Shown here piece by piece: positions 35,911 to 48,355 of a stretch of 64,000 nucleotides of DNA. How positions within the stretch are numbered: position 1 is the stretch's first letter; each line of letters starts with the position of its first letter. Source of the stretch: Chamaecyparis obtusa. Taxonomy: Eukaryota; Streptophyta; Pinopsida; Cupressales; Cupressaceae. A program made the translations under genes and the position numbers. The stretch spans positions 477,501-541,500 of the forward strand of contig BSBK01001118.1 of assembly GCA_027943335.1 (NCBI GenBank), in the 5' to 3' direction. Under the pieces are notes generated by a model. That model made no database searches. It saw nothing but the letters and a program-made list of their open reading frames with translations, and had not been told where the DNA came from.

Positions 35911-38082
35911 ACCTCTAAATATCAAAGTAAAAGACAGCTTAAGAATGAGACACATTTCTTTAAAAAAAATAAAAATTTCTCTTTATACTTCATGAGGTTT
36001 AGTTTGTTGGATAGCCACACATGATCCATCCTAGCTCTAATCCATCATCCCTGATCTATCTTATCTCTGATCCATCATCAGAATGATATAATAGATGGGG
36101 TTAAAAAATATGAGATTATATATTAGTCCTGAAAACAATTTCAAGACACCCATTTTTAACTTTGAGTTCTTGAGTGGTAGAAAATGTCACTCTCTTGAAG
36201 TGAATTCTCTCTGGTGCATATAGCCAATGATATTGTTATCAAAGAATATACACTAAAATTAAAATTTTATCTTTTAATTAACTTGTTAGAAATGGGGGAT
36301 CTAGTTTGTAACAATCACTCTCTAGATCATATGTGATCAGAAATATGATTTGATTGTGTATATTTTTCAAATTTTAAATATATTTTTTAATAAAAAAGAC
36401 TATAATGATATGTGATGTTTTATGAGGATCCAACAACCTACATTTTGATTTCTTATAAAACGTTCAATTATTATGATTTATTAGTAAGAATAAAACACTT
36501 AATATGAATTAATCTAGGTTAATGAAATACATAAGTACTAAAGTATAATTAGTTTAAATTAGTTAAAATTGGGTCAAGGAGACAAATCAAAACAATATTT
36601 TTAAAATTTAATTAAGGAAAATAGATCTAGTCAACTCACAATTTGATGCAAAATATGGAACCTTATATTTTCAAAATTAGTTCGTCAATGTCTAAAAGAT
36701 GTCCTAGTATGTTCACAATCATGTAGTACAAACAAACTCAAATTCTCTTTTAATCAATCTTTCATATCTAAGCGTATGTAAAGATAATATTGAAAAAATA
36801 GAAGTTCTTGAATTGCTAAGATCGAATTATCATAGGTTAACACCCTTGAATACACTTTCTTGAATAAATATTCAAAAATAGAATTTAGAAGTATATACAC
36901 AATCTATATATAGATCGTGACTCAATAGATTTGTTAGTAGCACCAAATTAGAATATTCTTGAAATGATTTTCTCCTTAATTCACTATGTCCTACTCTTCT
37001 AAAATAGTTGCACAAATAAAAGTCCTTACTCTTCTAAAATAGTTGCACAAATAAAAGTCCTTAAGTACCAATATATGCCATGTTGCAAATTGTGTACCAT
37101 GTCAATTCTCAACAACTAGGAAACTTAAAAAATTGATATCAAGAACAAATGCATGGAAGTTTGAGTTGATAATAGGGTGAATGTGTGAGAATAAGTATAA
37201 ACTCACATATGATAAGATTAAATGTATAAAAATATTCTCTATGTCCTCAATCCATTGAACATATCGATCTATGTGCAGTTGACTTTTGGTTAGAATGATT
37301 TAAGTTGGGTTAGGTGTTTATAAATGGTGGATAAGGTCAGAAGTGGCCAATTATTTGTTGGAATTACCTACACTTGAACTTAGATATAAAAATAAGATTC
37401 CTAAATTCAATATTTGACGATGTTATTAGAATAAGAACTATAATATTATGAGTTAAGTTTCTAAATTACTAAAGGATTTTTAAAATGGTTAAGATTGAAA
37501 ATGTGTAACATTAAGTGTATAAAAAATTGTTTATATTTTTATCACTAAAATATAACATGGAACCCCCTTCCCGGACATTTTTTTTAACGTTATATATTTT
37601 AAAAAATTATTTGGTGGAAAGATAAGATAAGAGTAAAGACTACAAATTGTATGTTTTTAATATTTTTTTACCAAGTAATATTTTTAGTTTTTGAATTAGA
37701 TAAATCTTTAAAATTGCATTGCATTGCATTGCTAAGAGTACAAGTCATAAATTTTTACCAAAAAAATGAAAATGTATAAATTTTAATTTGGTGACAACAT
37801 TTATTTAAGTATTCAATAATAAGCATATTTAACACATAATATTCTCATAATCACATAATTAATACAAGAATTTATAATTATTACATCAAGAATGCTACCA
37901 ATTTTCTCATAAACAACAACTATTATTGTTTCATTTTGGTACAATATTGAATGACAACATGTGATATCCTACTTAATCATAGCAATCATGTGCTTTCACA
38001 ATAATTCCAAAGCTACAATGTTGTAATTAATATGTAAAATCAATAGAAGTATAATCATCTACTCTTCTCTTTACTTCTTCAT

Positions 38083-38090
<8 letters not shown>
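35911..38090. other. AT-rich intergenic DNA with one 35-bp tandem duplication
   Basis: No gene found. TACTCTTCTAAAATAGTTGC plus the next 15 bases is repeated exactly in tandem at 36992-37026 and 37027-37061. Confidence 0.6.

Positions 38091-38094
<4 letters not shown>

Positions 38095-38114
<20 letters not shown>
38095..38114. repeat. (GA)10 microsatellite
   Basis: Pure GA dinucleotides followed by GGGTTCCCCGAG. Confidence 0.9.
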
Positions 38115-38116
<2 letters not shown>

Positions 38117-38754
38117 TCCCCGAGTCTTCATGAGAGGAGCCTGACTCAACAAACAAAAAATATCTATGCAAACATCCATTTTACTCATGAACTAACTGAA
38201 ATTGATTCAAATAATTAATAATCCATCACTCTAATTATTTGAATTTATAGCTTTGGTCAAAGTATTTTTCATTATTTTATTCAAGTTTAACTTGAAAGTT
38301 ACTTAGCACATTTTTTGATATGTGTCATTTTATGATATACAGTCACTCAAGGTGAACATTATTATCTAAATAATTTACGGCTTAATTCATTAGGTTATGG
38401 AGCATAAAAATATCATTTTAAACATTATTAGTTAAAATATTGTGGTTAAATTATTACTTATTTTGGTCATTTTATCATTCACAAATAAATAACGATTACT
38501 CTTTCAAATATTCTATCAAATTCATTAAAATATGGTAAAGAGTTTATTCTCTTAAGGGTTATACCTTATATTTGGATGTGTAATAGATGTCTAACCCCCT
38601 TTTGTTTGCACTTACACGTAAATAGAGAGGATATACTTGATTGCATATGGGCACGTTTATCTCACCATAATAAGATTATAAGTTTTAAAGCTAACCATGG
38701 ATTTACTTATGGCTATTATAGGAATTGCAATTAGTCATAAATGGATTCATGACC

Positions 38755-39000
38755 ATTATTGTATAGGGGTGGTCCCACAAAAGTGAGTCCCACTTTTGGG
38801 AACGAACGAATTTTGGTCGGGCCAAAAAAATCAAGTTTTAAAGCCTTCGCCCAAAGTAGGGGTCTTTGCATGAAGACAAACCAACTCTTTCCGTGAAGAC
38901 CCTGATGTAGGGTACTTTGCACGAAGGGATGACAAGGTCTTCATGCGAAGAACCCCTTCACGTGAAGACCCCCTAGGTCGGATTTAATATAAATTTCTAG
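38755..39000. other. Candidate terminus of a large DNA element
   Basis: An abrupt switch from AT-rich DNA to GGGGTGGTCCCACAAAAGTG followed by its near-inverse CCCACTTTTGGG, then repeated GTGAAGACC, GCGAAGAACCCC and TGCACGAAG motifs. This looks like the edge of a transposon and could belong to the element whose transposase-like gene lies at 44.4-61 kb, but no matching far end is in the window. Confidence 0.35.
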
Positions 39001-39269
39001 CGAAGCGGTGTCATTTTCACGTTTACTATTCACAGAGAGTAGTAGACCCAGTGTTGGAGCAAACCCCCTGACAACTTCGTGACGATCTCATTGACTTTGT
39101 CCTCCTTGCCTTCTATTCCATCTCCTTTGACTGTCATTTATTCCAGGTACACACATTTTTCTTTTCTTTTTTTAATTATTTTTTATTGTAAATTATATGT
39201 TTATAAATTATTTTAGTTCATTTTTTAATTTTCAAATAGTTATTTCATTTTCAGTAGTTTTTAATTTTA

Positions 39270-39930
39270 AAAAATTATGAAAGTAAATGTTAGAAAATAC
39301 TAGAAAATGTTAGAAAATACTATAAAATGTTAGAAAAAACTATAAAATTTTAGATTTTTAGTAATCTTATTGCTTATTTTTAAATTATTGTTAATTAGTA
39401 ATGTTAAAATGTTAGTTTTAAATTATTTTTATAAGAAAATTTTACAGCAAATTAAGAAAATTTATAAAAAATTAAAACTTAGGAAAATTTACAAAAACTT
39501 GAAACTTTAGGAAAATTTAGAAAATTTTGAAACCTTTGAAAAAATTAGAAAATTATTAGAAAATGTTAGGAAAATTTAAAACTTTGTCTCTCCCCATGTG
39601 CCCATTACGACTCTCTCACCAAACTCCTTAATACTCTGTCCACACCCTCTTAAGACTCTCTCTCTCTCTCCCCGTCTATTAAGACCTTATTTATTTCCTA
39701 TGCTACTATTTGACACTAATTAAGACTCTATAACCAAACCCCTTAAGACATCCCCCACCCCTTATTACTCTCTCTCCTCTTAGGACACTCACACCCCACC
39801 CCTCGCTCTCTCTCTCTAGGACACTCTCTCCTCACCCCTTATTACTCTATCTCCTCTTAGGCCACTCTCACCTCACCCCTTATTAATCTCTCTCCAAGAA
39901 TCTCTCTCTCTCAAGTGGATGGTTAGGACT
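39270..39930. repeat. Low-complexity TTAGAAAA and CT-rich repeats
   Basis: AATGTTAGAAAATACTA-type repeats (39285-39580) pass into CACCCCTTATTACTCTCTCTCC-type repeats (39640-39915). No gene seen. Confidence 0.7.
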
Positions 39931-39959
39931 TATCTCAATGAAACATGCATGTGTGATAT

Positions 39960-41275
39960 TGAAATACTAAATAAGACCAATTAAGATCTAACACATCGAG
40001 ATTAATATGACATAATAGGACCCCTTAAGACCTAACATGAGTAATAAGACCTAATAGGACCTAATAATTAATAATACCTAATAAGACTGTTAACACCTAA
40101 TAGGATCACTTAATACCTAATAGGACCCCTTAAGACCAAATGGGACTAATAGGACCTATTAAGACCAATTAAGATCTAACATATCTAATAGGACCTAATA
40201 GGACCTCTTAAGACCCAACATGAGTAATAAGACATGATAGGACCTCTTAAGTCCTAACATGAGTAATAAGACCTAATTGGACCCCTTACGACCAATTAAG
40301 ATCTAACATGTGACTAATAAGACCTAAAGGGAATAATAAGACCTAATAAGACTTATTAAGATCAATTGGGACCAATTAAGACCAATTAAGATCTAATAGG
40401 ACCTAATAATACCTAATAAGACCTAATAGGACCACTTAAGACCTAATAGGACCACTTAAGACCTAATGGGACTAATAGGACCTATTAAGACCAATTAAGA
40501 CCTAATAGGACCTATTACGACCAATTAAGACCAATTAAGACCAAATAACACCAATTAAGACCTATTAAAACCTATTTAGACCAATTAAGACCTAAAATGT
40601 CTAATAAGACCTAATAGGACCTCTTAAGACCTAACATGAGTAATTTAAGACCTAATAGGACCCATTTAGACCAATTACGACCTAATATGACTAATAAGAG
40701 GTCTATTACTTGACCTATTAAGACCTATTAAGACCTATTAAGACCTAATAAGACCTAATAAGACCTAATAGGACCCATAAGACCTAATATCGCCCCTTAA
40801 GAGTTAATAGGACTAATATGATCTATTAAGACCAATTAAGCCTAACATGTGACTAATAAGACCAGTTAAGACCTATTACTTGACCAATTTAGACCAATTA
40901 AGACTTATTAGGACCTATTAAGACCTAATAGGACCCATAAGACCTAATAGGGACCCTTAAGAGTTAATAGGACTAATTTGACCTATTAAAACTAATTAAA
41001 CTTAACATGTGACTAATAAGACCAATTAAGACCTATTAATTGACCAATTAAGACCTATTATAAGACCAATTAAGACCTAATAGTACCTATTAAGACTAGT
41101 TAAGACCTAATACTTGACCTAATTAGACCCTTAAGACCCAATATGACCACTTAAGACCTAATAAGACCCCTTAAGACCAATTAAGACCCAACATGTGACT
41201 AATGATACCTAGTAGGACCAATAAGACCTAATACCTGACTAATAAGACCAATTAGGACCAATTAGAATCTCTCTC
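39960..41275. repeat. ~1.3-kb minisatellite with a 10-bp period (AAGACCTAAT type)
   Basis: About 120-130 units of AAGACCTAAT, AGGACCTATT, AAGACCAATT and similar decamers. Units keep register for long runs (for example 40420-40600). Occasional 11-12-base units and a few longer inserts break the phase. No coding capacity. Confidence 0.9.
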
Positions 41276-43369
41276 TCTCTAGGATAATTATGTATAATTT
41301 TAGATTTTAATCTTATTTTACCTGTACACATATAATGTACTTAAATTTTAACATTTAATAATGTATGTTACCCTTATATGGACACACATGATCATGCAAA
41401 AGGTGACCCGACATAGGGTGTCACACCCTAGGATGACTTGACACATGGTGCCCCACCCCATGATGCCCTAACATAGGCTTCCCCCAACATGATGCAACAT
41501 AGGGTGCCCCACATCAGGGGCCCAATGTTCCTGATATGGGGGCAATATTTTATTTTTCTACCTAAGAGATGGGGTAGTTACGGGATTCTATAGCTTCCTT
41601 TGAGGACAACGTTTACAAAGATATTTGCACCACTATTTTGTGGAGTCTAGAGGATCTGTCTTCATGCATAAGGAGATAGACTGCATATAATCCATAGATT
41701 GTTGATTCTATTTTTTGAGAGTTGAGATTTGAGATCTATGAGGATATATCCTTAATTGAGGTCCATTCACGAGTCTCAAAGGATATTATCAAAGGGGAGG
41801 TTTTCCCTTGCCACGGAGAGAGGAGAAAGGTCAGAGAATATTAGGTTACACGTTGTGTGGTACCAGAGATAGCACACATGATATACTCGTGGTTCCTTGT
41901 GGCACATGGTTGTTATCCCAATAACAAATAGATTCCACTTTACTTTGCACAATAGGTTTATGTTGAGGTACATTTGGGTCTCAATGTGAACTACTTAGAT
42001 CTTTTGGGGTACTTTGGATAGGGGTGAGGTAGAGTTGTAGACCACAATTAGTATCACAGGCCTGATCACGTTGTGCCAAGACACATGCACTTGGTTGGGC
42101 AGAGAGCACCTACAATGGTACCATCTATGGATGATACTACTGACATAGTTGCCATTGCTTCCTAGAGGAAATCAATTGATAGGATTGGACACATTGCAAT
42201 GACAACCACCAGTATTACTTCTGATACACTCATTGGATATATTATGACTAGACCAAGTCGAACCCAAACATCTTTAGAGGCATCATCTAGTAGTGCACCC
42301 CTACTAATCAGACACGTAGAGATGGTGGTCTCCCTAGACCATCTGATATACAAGATCTTACCATACATCAGAGTTACGTTGAGATGACACTATATTTATT
42401 GGAGGACCTGTTACAGTCATATACCTATATTGCTCAGTCAGAGAGGGTCCCTATATAGTCTGTCAGAGATACCATTAGAGTCTCTTAGGGCTCTCCAGTT
42501 CCACCACCCCAGAGAACACCATCAACACATGCATCTCATAGTTCACAACACTTTGCACCCATTGATCACTATGCAACTACACATGGAGGGATACGTCTTG
42601 GTGATGTTTTCATCATAGTTGAGGGCCTGAATGGTTTTGAGGAGTAGTTACAAGGATTGAGATAGACCACCGCTGACACTGACATAACTTCATATATGGA
42701 TCTTCTACTTCATCCCGACTCTAACTCTACACCACTCCCTTCTCGGTTACACTCCCCATTACGCTCCTCATTAGAGAGGATTGGTACCAGAGATGATGTG
42801 CATGATGGTGTTTCTGTTGATGATGTGAGGGTGCATGTTGATGATCCCCTTTCTCCTGAGACCCAAGTATAAATTTAATTTATAATTTATTTCTAGTCAA
42901 TAAATTGATTATATAGTTGCGCATACTAATGCTTGTATATATGTATTCTATATATAATATTTGTAGGCACAGTTGTGTGAGTGTACTACCTCTAGTGTGG
43001 GATCAAAGCATGTATGCATGAGAGATTCAACAGAGGTGACACCTACTAGTGCTCAAGTAGGTTTTAAATATACTTGAGTTTAAATTCATGTATTAATATA
43101 TTTCAAATACTCTGTATATAATTATAATATATGCATGTACATATATATTGGATAAGTTTTTGTACTAAATTTGTAGGGGTCAGTTGTTGCTTCACATATA
43201 GAGGATGCTCATGACACTCGGTCAGAGGGTCGCTCTATTCATATGCGACTTGATCAGTCTAGGATACCTTAGGACATTTGTTGTACATCTTTGATTTATG
43301 TTTTGGACATTTCACATCTGTTTGACATTTATATATTGTGAACCTATGCATAGATTATTTATGTATTTA
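41276..43369. other. Region with decayed coding look, unidentified
   Basis: 41380-41520 has CATAGGGTGTCACACCC-like degenerate repeats. 41560-43280 has higher GC and several short plus frames (42199-42387, 42430-42618) separated by stops, with intron-like breaks near 42870-42965 and 43060-43175. This resembles a worn transposon gene on the plus strand. I do not recognise the protein. Confidence 0.35.
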
Positions 43370-43765
43370 TGATCTTCAGTTACGATTAAATGATTATATG
43401 ATTTGATTTGATTATGGTTAGACAGTTACATGATTTGATTATATTATGGTTAGATGGTTACATGATTTGATTTGATTATGGTCAGACAGTTACATGATTT
43501 GATTTGATTTAATTACATGGTTAGACAGTTACATGATTTGATTTGATTATGGTTAGATGGTTACATGATTTGATTATGGTTAGATGGTTACATGATTTGA
43601 TTATGGTTAGACAGTTACATGGTTTGATTTGACTATGGTTAGATAGTTATATTATTTGATGTGATTTGATACACGATCATATGATTTGGTGTAATAGATG
43701 GTTGCATGATCATTGATTATGGTTTGATAGTTACATGATTTGGTTTGATTTGATAGATGGTTATA
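43370..43765. repeat. ~30-bp minisatellite (TTACATGATTTGATTATGGT type)
   Basis: At least ten units of GTTACATGATTTGATTTGAT-TATGGTTAGAC/TG with variable numbers of the internal TTTGA. Confidence 0.9.
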
Positions 43766-43769
43766 AAAA

Positions 43770-44350
43770 AATAACACTAGAATATGTAACTAATGGACCA
43801 TAAGTAATATAAATAATCTAGAACTAACATGTCATAAGTTTAATATAACTAATGTCACTAGTAACCTAACTAATGTCTTAAGGGGAGGTCTTAAGGGGAT
43901 CTTTAACTAATAAGTAATCTAATTTTAATATCATAAAAAATAACAAGTTAATATGTAACTAATGGATTATAAGTAATATAAGTAATCTAGAACTAACATG
44001 TCATAAGTAATCTAACTAATGTCATTAGTAACCTAACTAATGTCTTAAGGGGAGGTGTTAAGGGGATCTTTAACTATTAAGTAATATAACTGAACCATCA
44101 TTAAAAATAACAAGATAATATGTAATTAATGAACCATAAGTAATTTCTAAATTTAATATCATCCATTTAACACGTTCACTTTAACAAACATCAAAGCATT
44201 TATATAACTACTTAAGAGGAGGTCTTAAGGGGATCTCCAGCTAATAAGTTAATCTAATTTTAATATCATAAAAAATAACACTAATATGTAACAAATTAAT
44301 TATAAGTAATATAAGTAATCTAGAACTAACATGTCATAAATTTAAATAAA
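43770..44350. repeat. 167-bp tandem repeat, about 3.5 units
   Basis: CTTAAGGGGAGGT marks units at 43877, 44044 and 44211 (167-base steps). Each unit also has AATCTAGAACTAACATGTCATAA and AATATGTAACTAATGGA-type parts. Confidence 0.85.
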
Positions 44351-44419
44351 ACAATTTAAATTATTTAAATTTGTTAAAACTTTCAAATTTTATATTTACA
44401 AAATGAACAATATATTGAC

Positions 44420-45527
44420 ATGTAAAGAATGCAAACCTATGGGGAGAAACATTCCATCACTTTCTTCAAGATCAATTAACTTCATCCTCTCCATAGTACA
44501 ATGCAATAAATAGTAACTAACTCCTTCTACATTTCCAGGTTCAACAATCACTGCAAAGACATCTCCTGCACAACAAATTTTATATACATGTGAGATCCTA
44601 AAATTGATTTAGTTCAAACTATAATATATACACACAAACACATACATGCAACTCAATGCAATATAACGTGAAACTCAATTTATTATACTTACCAATTTTG
44701 ACCAATCCTAAAATATGATCGTAATTAGTAGAAATCAAAGGAACGTCATCAAAGTTTTCATCTTCATCTTTATCAAATGTATCAGTAACAACTAGTGGCA
44801 CTAGATTCCACGCACCTACATATCCACATTGTTGAATGATGCATTCCTCATAGTTGTCAACAATGCAGTGACAACAAAAGCATGAGTAATCCCTGGTGTT
44901 CAACATCCAATTGTGAAAATTTGTACTCATAATTGAATGCAAAGATCACATCTTTTTCAATCTTCTTGCAACCATGCATAATTTTTATATCCACACCTGA
45001 ACACATGCATATATAATATGAATTTCATTTTATAAATTCGAATAAAGATTGTAAAATTTAAACAAGAATAAATATGTATATCACACATGCATAATTTAGA
45101 AACACGTGCATACCTTTTATCTCCATGGTATTGCTTGAGTCATTTGTGATGATGTACCATCCTCATTTGATGTGAAATGTGTCCTACACCATTTAACAAC
45201 ATCATGTGCATTTTTTTATACGATCTCCCTTATAATTCATTTGATACTTTTGTAGAGCACGTTTAATGCAAGCTCCAGCACCATCATGTTCACCTTTTCC
45301 ATTTCCACTCTCAAAGAAACTCTAGACATGTGGTATGTTTTCATAACGATGATATCTAAATAGCACATAAAATGGTCTGGATGATTTGAATTGTGCAGCA
45401 CATCCATCTAACCAAACACTATGTTTATCAATTTTTATGTGCCTTTCTTTCAAATTTGTAAAAAACATCTTAAAGCAGTGTCCTACATAATGAATGCCAT
45501 GCTCTTTATCATTACTTATATAAAAAT
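44420..45527 (-). pseudogene. DDE-transposase-like gene, C-terminal part
   Basis: Minus-strand order: YISNDKEHGIHYVGHCFKMF, KHSVWLDGCAAQFKSSRPFY, FESGNGKGEHDGAGACIKRA (to about 45225, with a one-base slip near 45217), DVVKWCRTHF. After a probable intron come a Cys-rich CFCCHC and YEECIIQQCGYVGAWNLVPL (44900-44800), and after another intron DVFAVIVEPGNVEGVSYYLL and LEESDGMFLPIG (44561-44440). LDGCAAQFK and GKGEHDGAG have the look of a D...D/E nuclease core with the second and third acidic residues. The CFCCHC segment plus the VxPGxVxGxxYYL end resemble transposon-derived proteins in other eukaryotes. A solo LTR separates it from the next upstream part, and the frame is restored when that LTR is removed. 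Confidence 0.65.
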
Positions 45528-46380
45528 TGTTAGGAATAAGGTGTCTCAACCTTGGATAATTCCTATTCTTATTATTTGTTTTGTAAATGTATTTTTTGCA
45601 AATAATGAAATTAAGTGTGAGTGTACATTTCTAGTTGGCATGTTGATGTGTCGGCATCTTGTGCGTAAGGAGATCATGACTGAAATGGTCATGATGGATT
45701 CCTATGATGCGTAAGAACTATTTAAGGAATGTGCTATGACAGGTGTAAGAGCATCTTATGACTTGAGCCTATTTGGGCACCCAAGAAGAAGTGGTTGGTG
45801 TGTGTAAGAGAATATGCCAAAAATAGGTTGGTATGACAGATTCTCTTACACTTCTCTTGTGACCGTTATTTTTGGCGGATTCTATGAGAAGCTGTCATAG
45901 TCTATTCTAGGGATGGACACCTATTCTTGGGATTACATGTAACAGCTGTGTACATGTGGCTTTGTGCATGGGTCTTGGTGGTTGGATGCCAAACTCCTTT
46001 TTTGGGTATTTGTTGGGTCTTGAGGAGTCTATATATATGATGTCGCTTCTATGGGAGAGAAATAAGTTTTACTAGTCTCTCATCTCCTAAAAGAACTTGC
46101 ATTGCAAGTGTATTGTAGTCTTTGTGTTGAAGATAATACATTGTGCAGGTTTTGGAGGGGTGGGGTTGTTTTATCGAAAGGTTTTTCCCCACCAACATAT
46201 CTTTGTGTTTATGTGTTTCAATCTTCTCTATCTATTTTCTGTATGCATGGTATATGGTTGCAATATCTTTGTTAAAGTAGTTAACGAATCTGAAATTGTA
46301 AGGATTTAAAAATAATTTGCACAATACTTTCCTTTAGAGATTAGTGTAGGAAGCTGTTTCCGCACTTGAGTTTCCTTACA
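45528..46380. mobile_element. Solo LTR, 853 bp, with AAAAT target duplication
   Basis: Starts TGTTAGGAATAAGG and ends TTTCCTTACA, flanked by AAAAT at 45523-45527 and 46381-45385+1000 (that is 46381-46385). Removing the LTR and one AAAAT joins the transposase-like frame as IKRYHF-YISNDKEH. No internal retroelement genes remain, so this is the product of LTR-LTR recombination. A TATATATGATG box near 46032 may be the LTR promoter. The TGTTAGG start is common in Ty1/copia LTRs, but the superfamily is not certain. Confidence 0.88.
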
Positions 46381-47578
46381 AAAATGATATCTCTTGATGA
46401 CATGTTCTTCAAATATGCTCTAAATACCATCCAAATTGAAGTGTGCATGTCGATAACACACATGTACCATAATAGTAATCTACTCTAAAAAATAGTATTC
46501 TGATTGAACCACCTTTTGATCAACAAATGAATAGTTTTTTGTGAAATCAACAACTGATGGAATAGTTCCAAGTGAGAAATTGTCTCTCAGTGTTTGGAAT
46601 TGTTGTGCTTGCCACTTTGCAAAAAAAACATGATGAATGTAGGGTTGAATCAATTTTTTAAATTTGTCCATAAATGCTCCAACAGTTAGTTCCTCTTCAA
46701 CATATTTTAATCTTTTAGATTCTTTCCCAAATTTTGTTTCATTTGTTACATATTTTTAACTCTTTCAATTTATCATCTTTGTTACATCAATATTTTTATT
46801 TTTCAAAGGAAAAAGAGCCAAATCAGCACATGTTTCACATATTCCTTTTATGCAATTTATTTGACTAACTACATAATCTCTTTCGTCACATAAAATGGAT
46901 GAGATGAACTCACTTTGTCTAGTAGGAGGAGTATATTCAAAACCATAAGTGTCTTCTACAAACTTTCAAAAAACCTGATAGTGGAGATCAAATTCAATAT
47001 GATAACGATAACAACAAGTTTCAGACACTTTGTTTATCTTGACATAATATGGCTTCAATCTTTCAAACAATGTTTTCCCAATCTTTATATTAGGATTTGA
47101 AGTACAAAATGACACATACATTTCATGTTGCGTTGTGTCCAACCAGTGTTTTCTATGATGTTCATATTGATTAGCTGCAATTCTATGTCTGATAACATCT
47201 CTACTATTTGATGAAGGATGAGTATTATCATTCCAAAATAATGTGACCAAATTCTTGATTCCCTCATCAATCCTATCAGAATGAGGAGCTCTACACATGA
47301 TTTCCCAATTGCCTTCCAAGGTGCTATCATTGAAAAGCATTCTCCTCTTAACATATCGTGATATCTTTTTCCTACTAAAACCAATATGAGATGAAATTGA
47401 AGATATTTGTCTATTTCGAGGCATAGTATTACCTACAATGGATGTCAACATAACTCTTCTTGTAATGGTCTTATCTTTAGTTTGATATCGCTTCCCTACC
47501 TAGTTCAAACCTTTCGCAAGATTTTCAATCATATCAGTTTGCATGTCAACAATTTTTCTCTTCTTTGAAGTTGTGTCT
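46381..47578 (-). pseudogene. DDE-transposase-like gene, central part
   Basis: Minus-strand frames in order: SKKRKIVDMQTDMIENLAKG (47570 onward), one TAG, TRRVMLTSIVGNTMPRNRQI, KHWLDTTQHEMYVSFCTSNP, LFERLKPYYVKINKVSETCC and RYHIEFDLHYQVF. Then come ICETCADLALFPLKNK, FMDKFKKLIQPYIHHVFFAK, WQAQQFQTLRDNFSLGT, VVDFTKNYSFVDQKVVQSEY and FEEHVIKRYHF. VVDFTKNYS looks like the first catalytic Asp segment, and the Cys/His pairs (CCYRYH, CETC) could bind zinc. The split from the N-terminal part is caused by CACTA-2; joining across it restores the frame. Confidence 0.65.
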
Positions 47579-47915
47579 CACTAGTACATTTGGGGGCAAT
47601 TTGCGATGGCTATGTGTCGCAAATGCGATGGCTATGTGTCACAATAGCGACACCCATTGACATCGTAGTTTTTTAGTCGCAAATTGCCACGTCTATGGGT
47701 AGTCGTCGCAATTGCGACACATAGCCGTCGCAATATCGCCCCTTCACTCATTCTGGGCCTCCGTCGCATTGCGGCTCCAGGGAGTCGCAATTGTGACGGC
47801 CCTTCGAAGCCATTGTGACGGGCGTGGCCATCGCCCATACGGCCCTTATCCATTCTGGGCCTCCGCCGCATTGCGACGGCAGGGCGTCGCAATTGCGACG
47901 GCCCTTGGTAAATTT
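47579..47915. repeat. CACTA-2 left end with CpG-rich GTCGCAATTGCGAC repeats
   Basis: Palindromic GTCGCAATTGCGAC and GCGATGGC/GCCGTCGCA variants recur about ten times and are much richer in CpG than their surroundings. The same motif is next to the right end (60469-60585). Likely transposase-binding subterminal repeats by analogy with studied CACTA elements. Open frames across it on both strands are artefacts. Confidence 0.8.
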
Positions 47916-48180
47916 TTTTTAAAAAAAAATTGAATACATTGATAATGAACCACATTAATGCTTATTTCTTTCAAAAAATGAGGACAGTCACTGTAAAGAC
48001 AACATGATAATGTACACTCATTGTAAGGACAGTCACAAATGAGGACATCTCACAGTGACTGTCCCTTGTGTGATTGCCACTTGAATGTATTGCTATTCAG
48101 CCACATTAATGCTTTTCTTCTTCAACAAATGAGGATAGTCACTGTAAAGACAACATGATAATGTACACTTACACTGTTGT

Positions 48181-48355
48181 AACAGAAACCATAAACAATG
48201 GTAACCTTAGCAGTAGCAAGAAATTGTTGCAAAAACTTTACCTTATCATACCCAGATTGTTGCTTTGCCTGGCGGAGGGAAATTTGATCAGTAAAATTGA
48301 CACAGAGTATGCTGTCTCCATTGTCATGCTGGATAAAAAACACAGACTTTAATGG
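48181..48355 (-). pseudogene. Unidentified gene fragment inside 151-bp array 1
   Basis: It replaces part of one 151-bp unit. The minus frame reads CPLKSVFFIQHDNGDSILCV, then DQISLRQAKQQSGYDKVKFL and FLATAKVTIV, coding-like but unassigned. A 34-base stretch (48240-48273, ACCTTATCATACCCAGATTG onward) recurs exactly at 51914-51947. Confidence 0.4.

Noticed and set aside
39960..41275. CRISPR-like or coding reading of the AAGACCTAAT array
   Set aside because: Head-to-tail decamers without spacers and no consistent frame.
45421..45714. Plus-strand frame with a CEC...CRH motif resembling a SWIM zinc finger
   Set aside because: It runs from the antisense of the transposase-like gene into the solo LTR, so the frame is a chimera made by the insertion.
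47632..47955. Arg-rich open frames on both strands
   Set aside because: They follow the GTCGCAATTGCGAC subterminal repeat and repeat with it.
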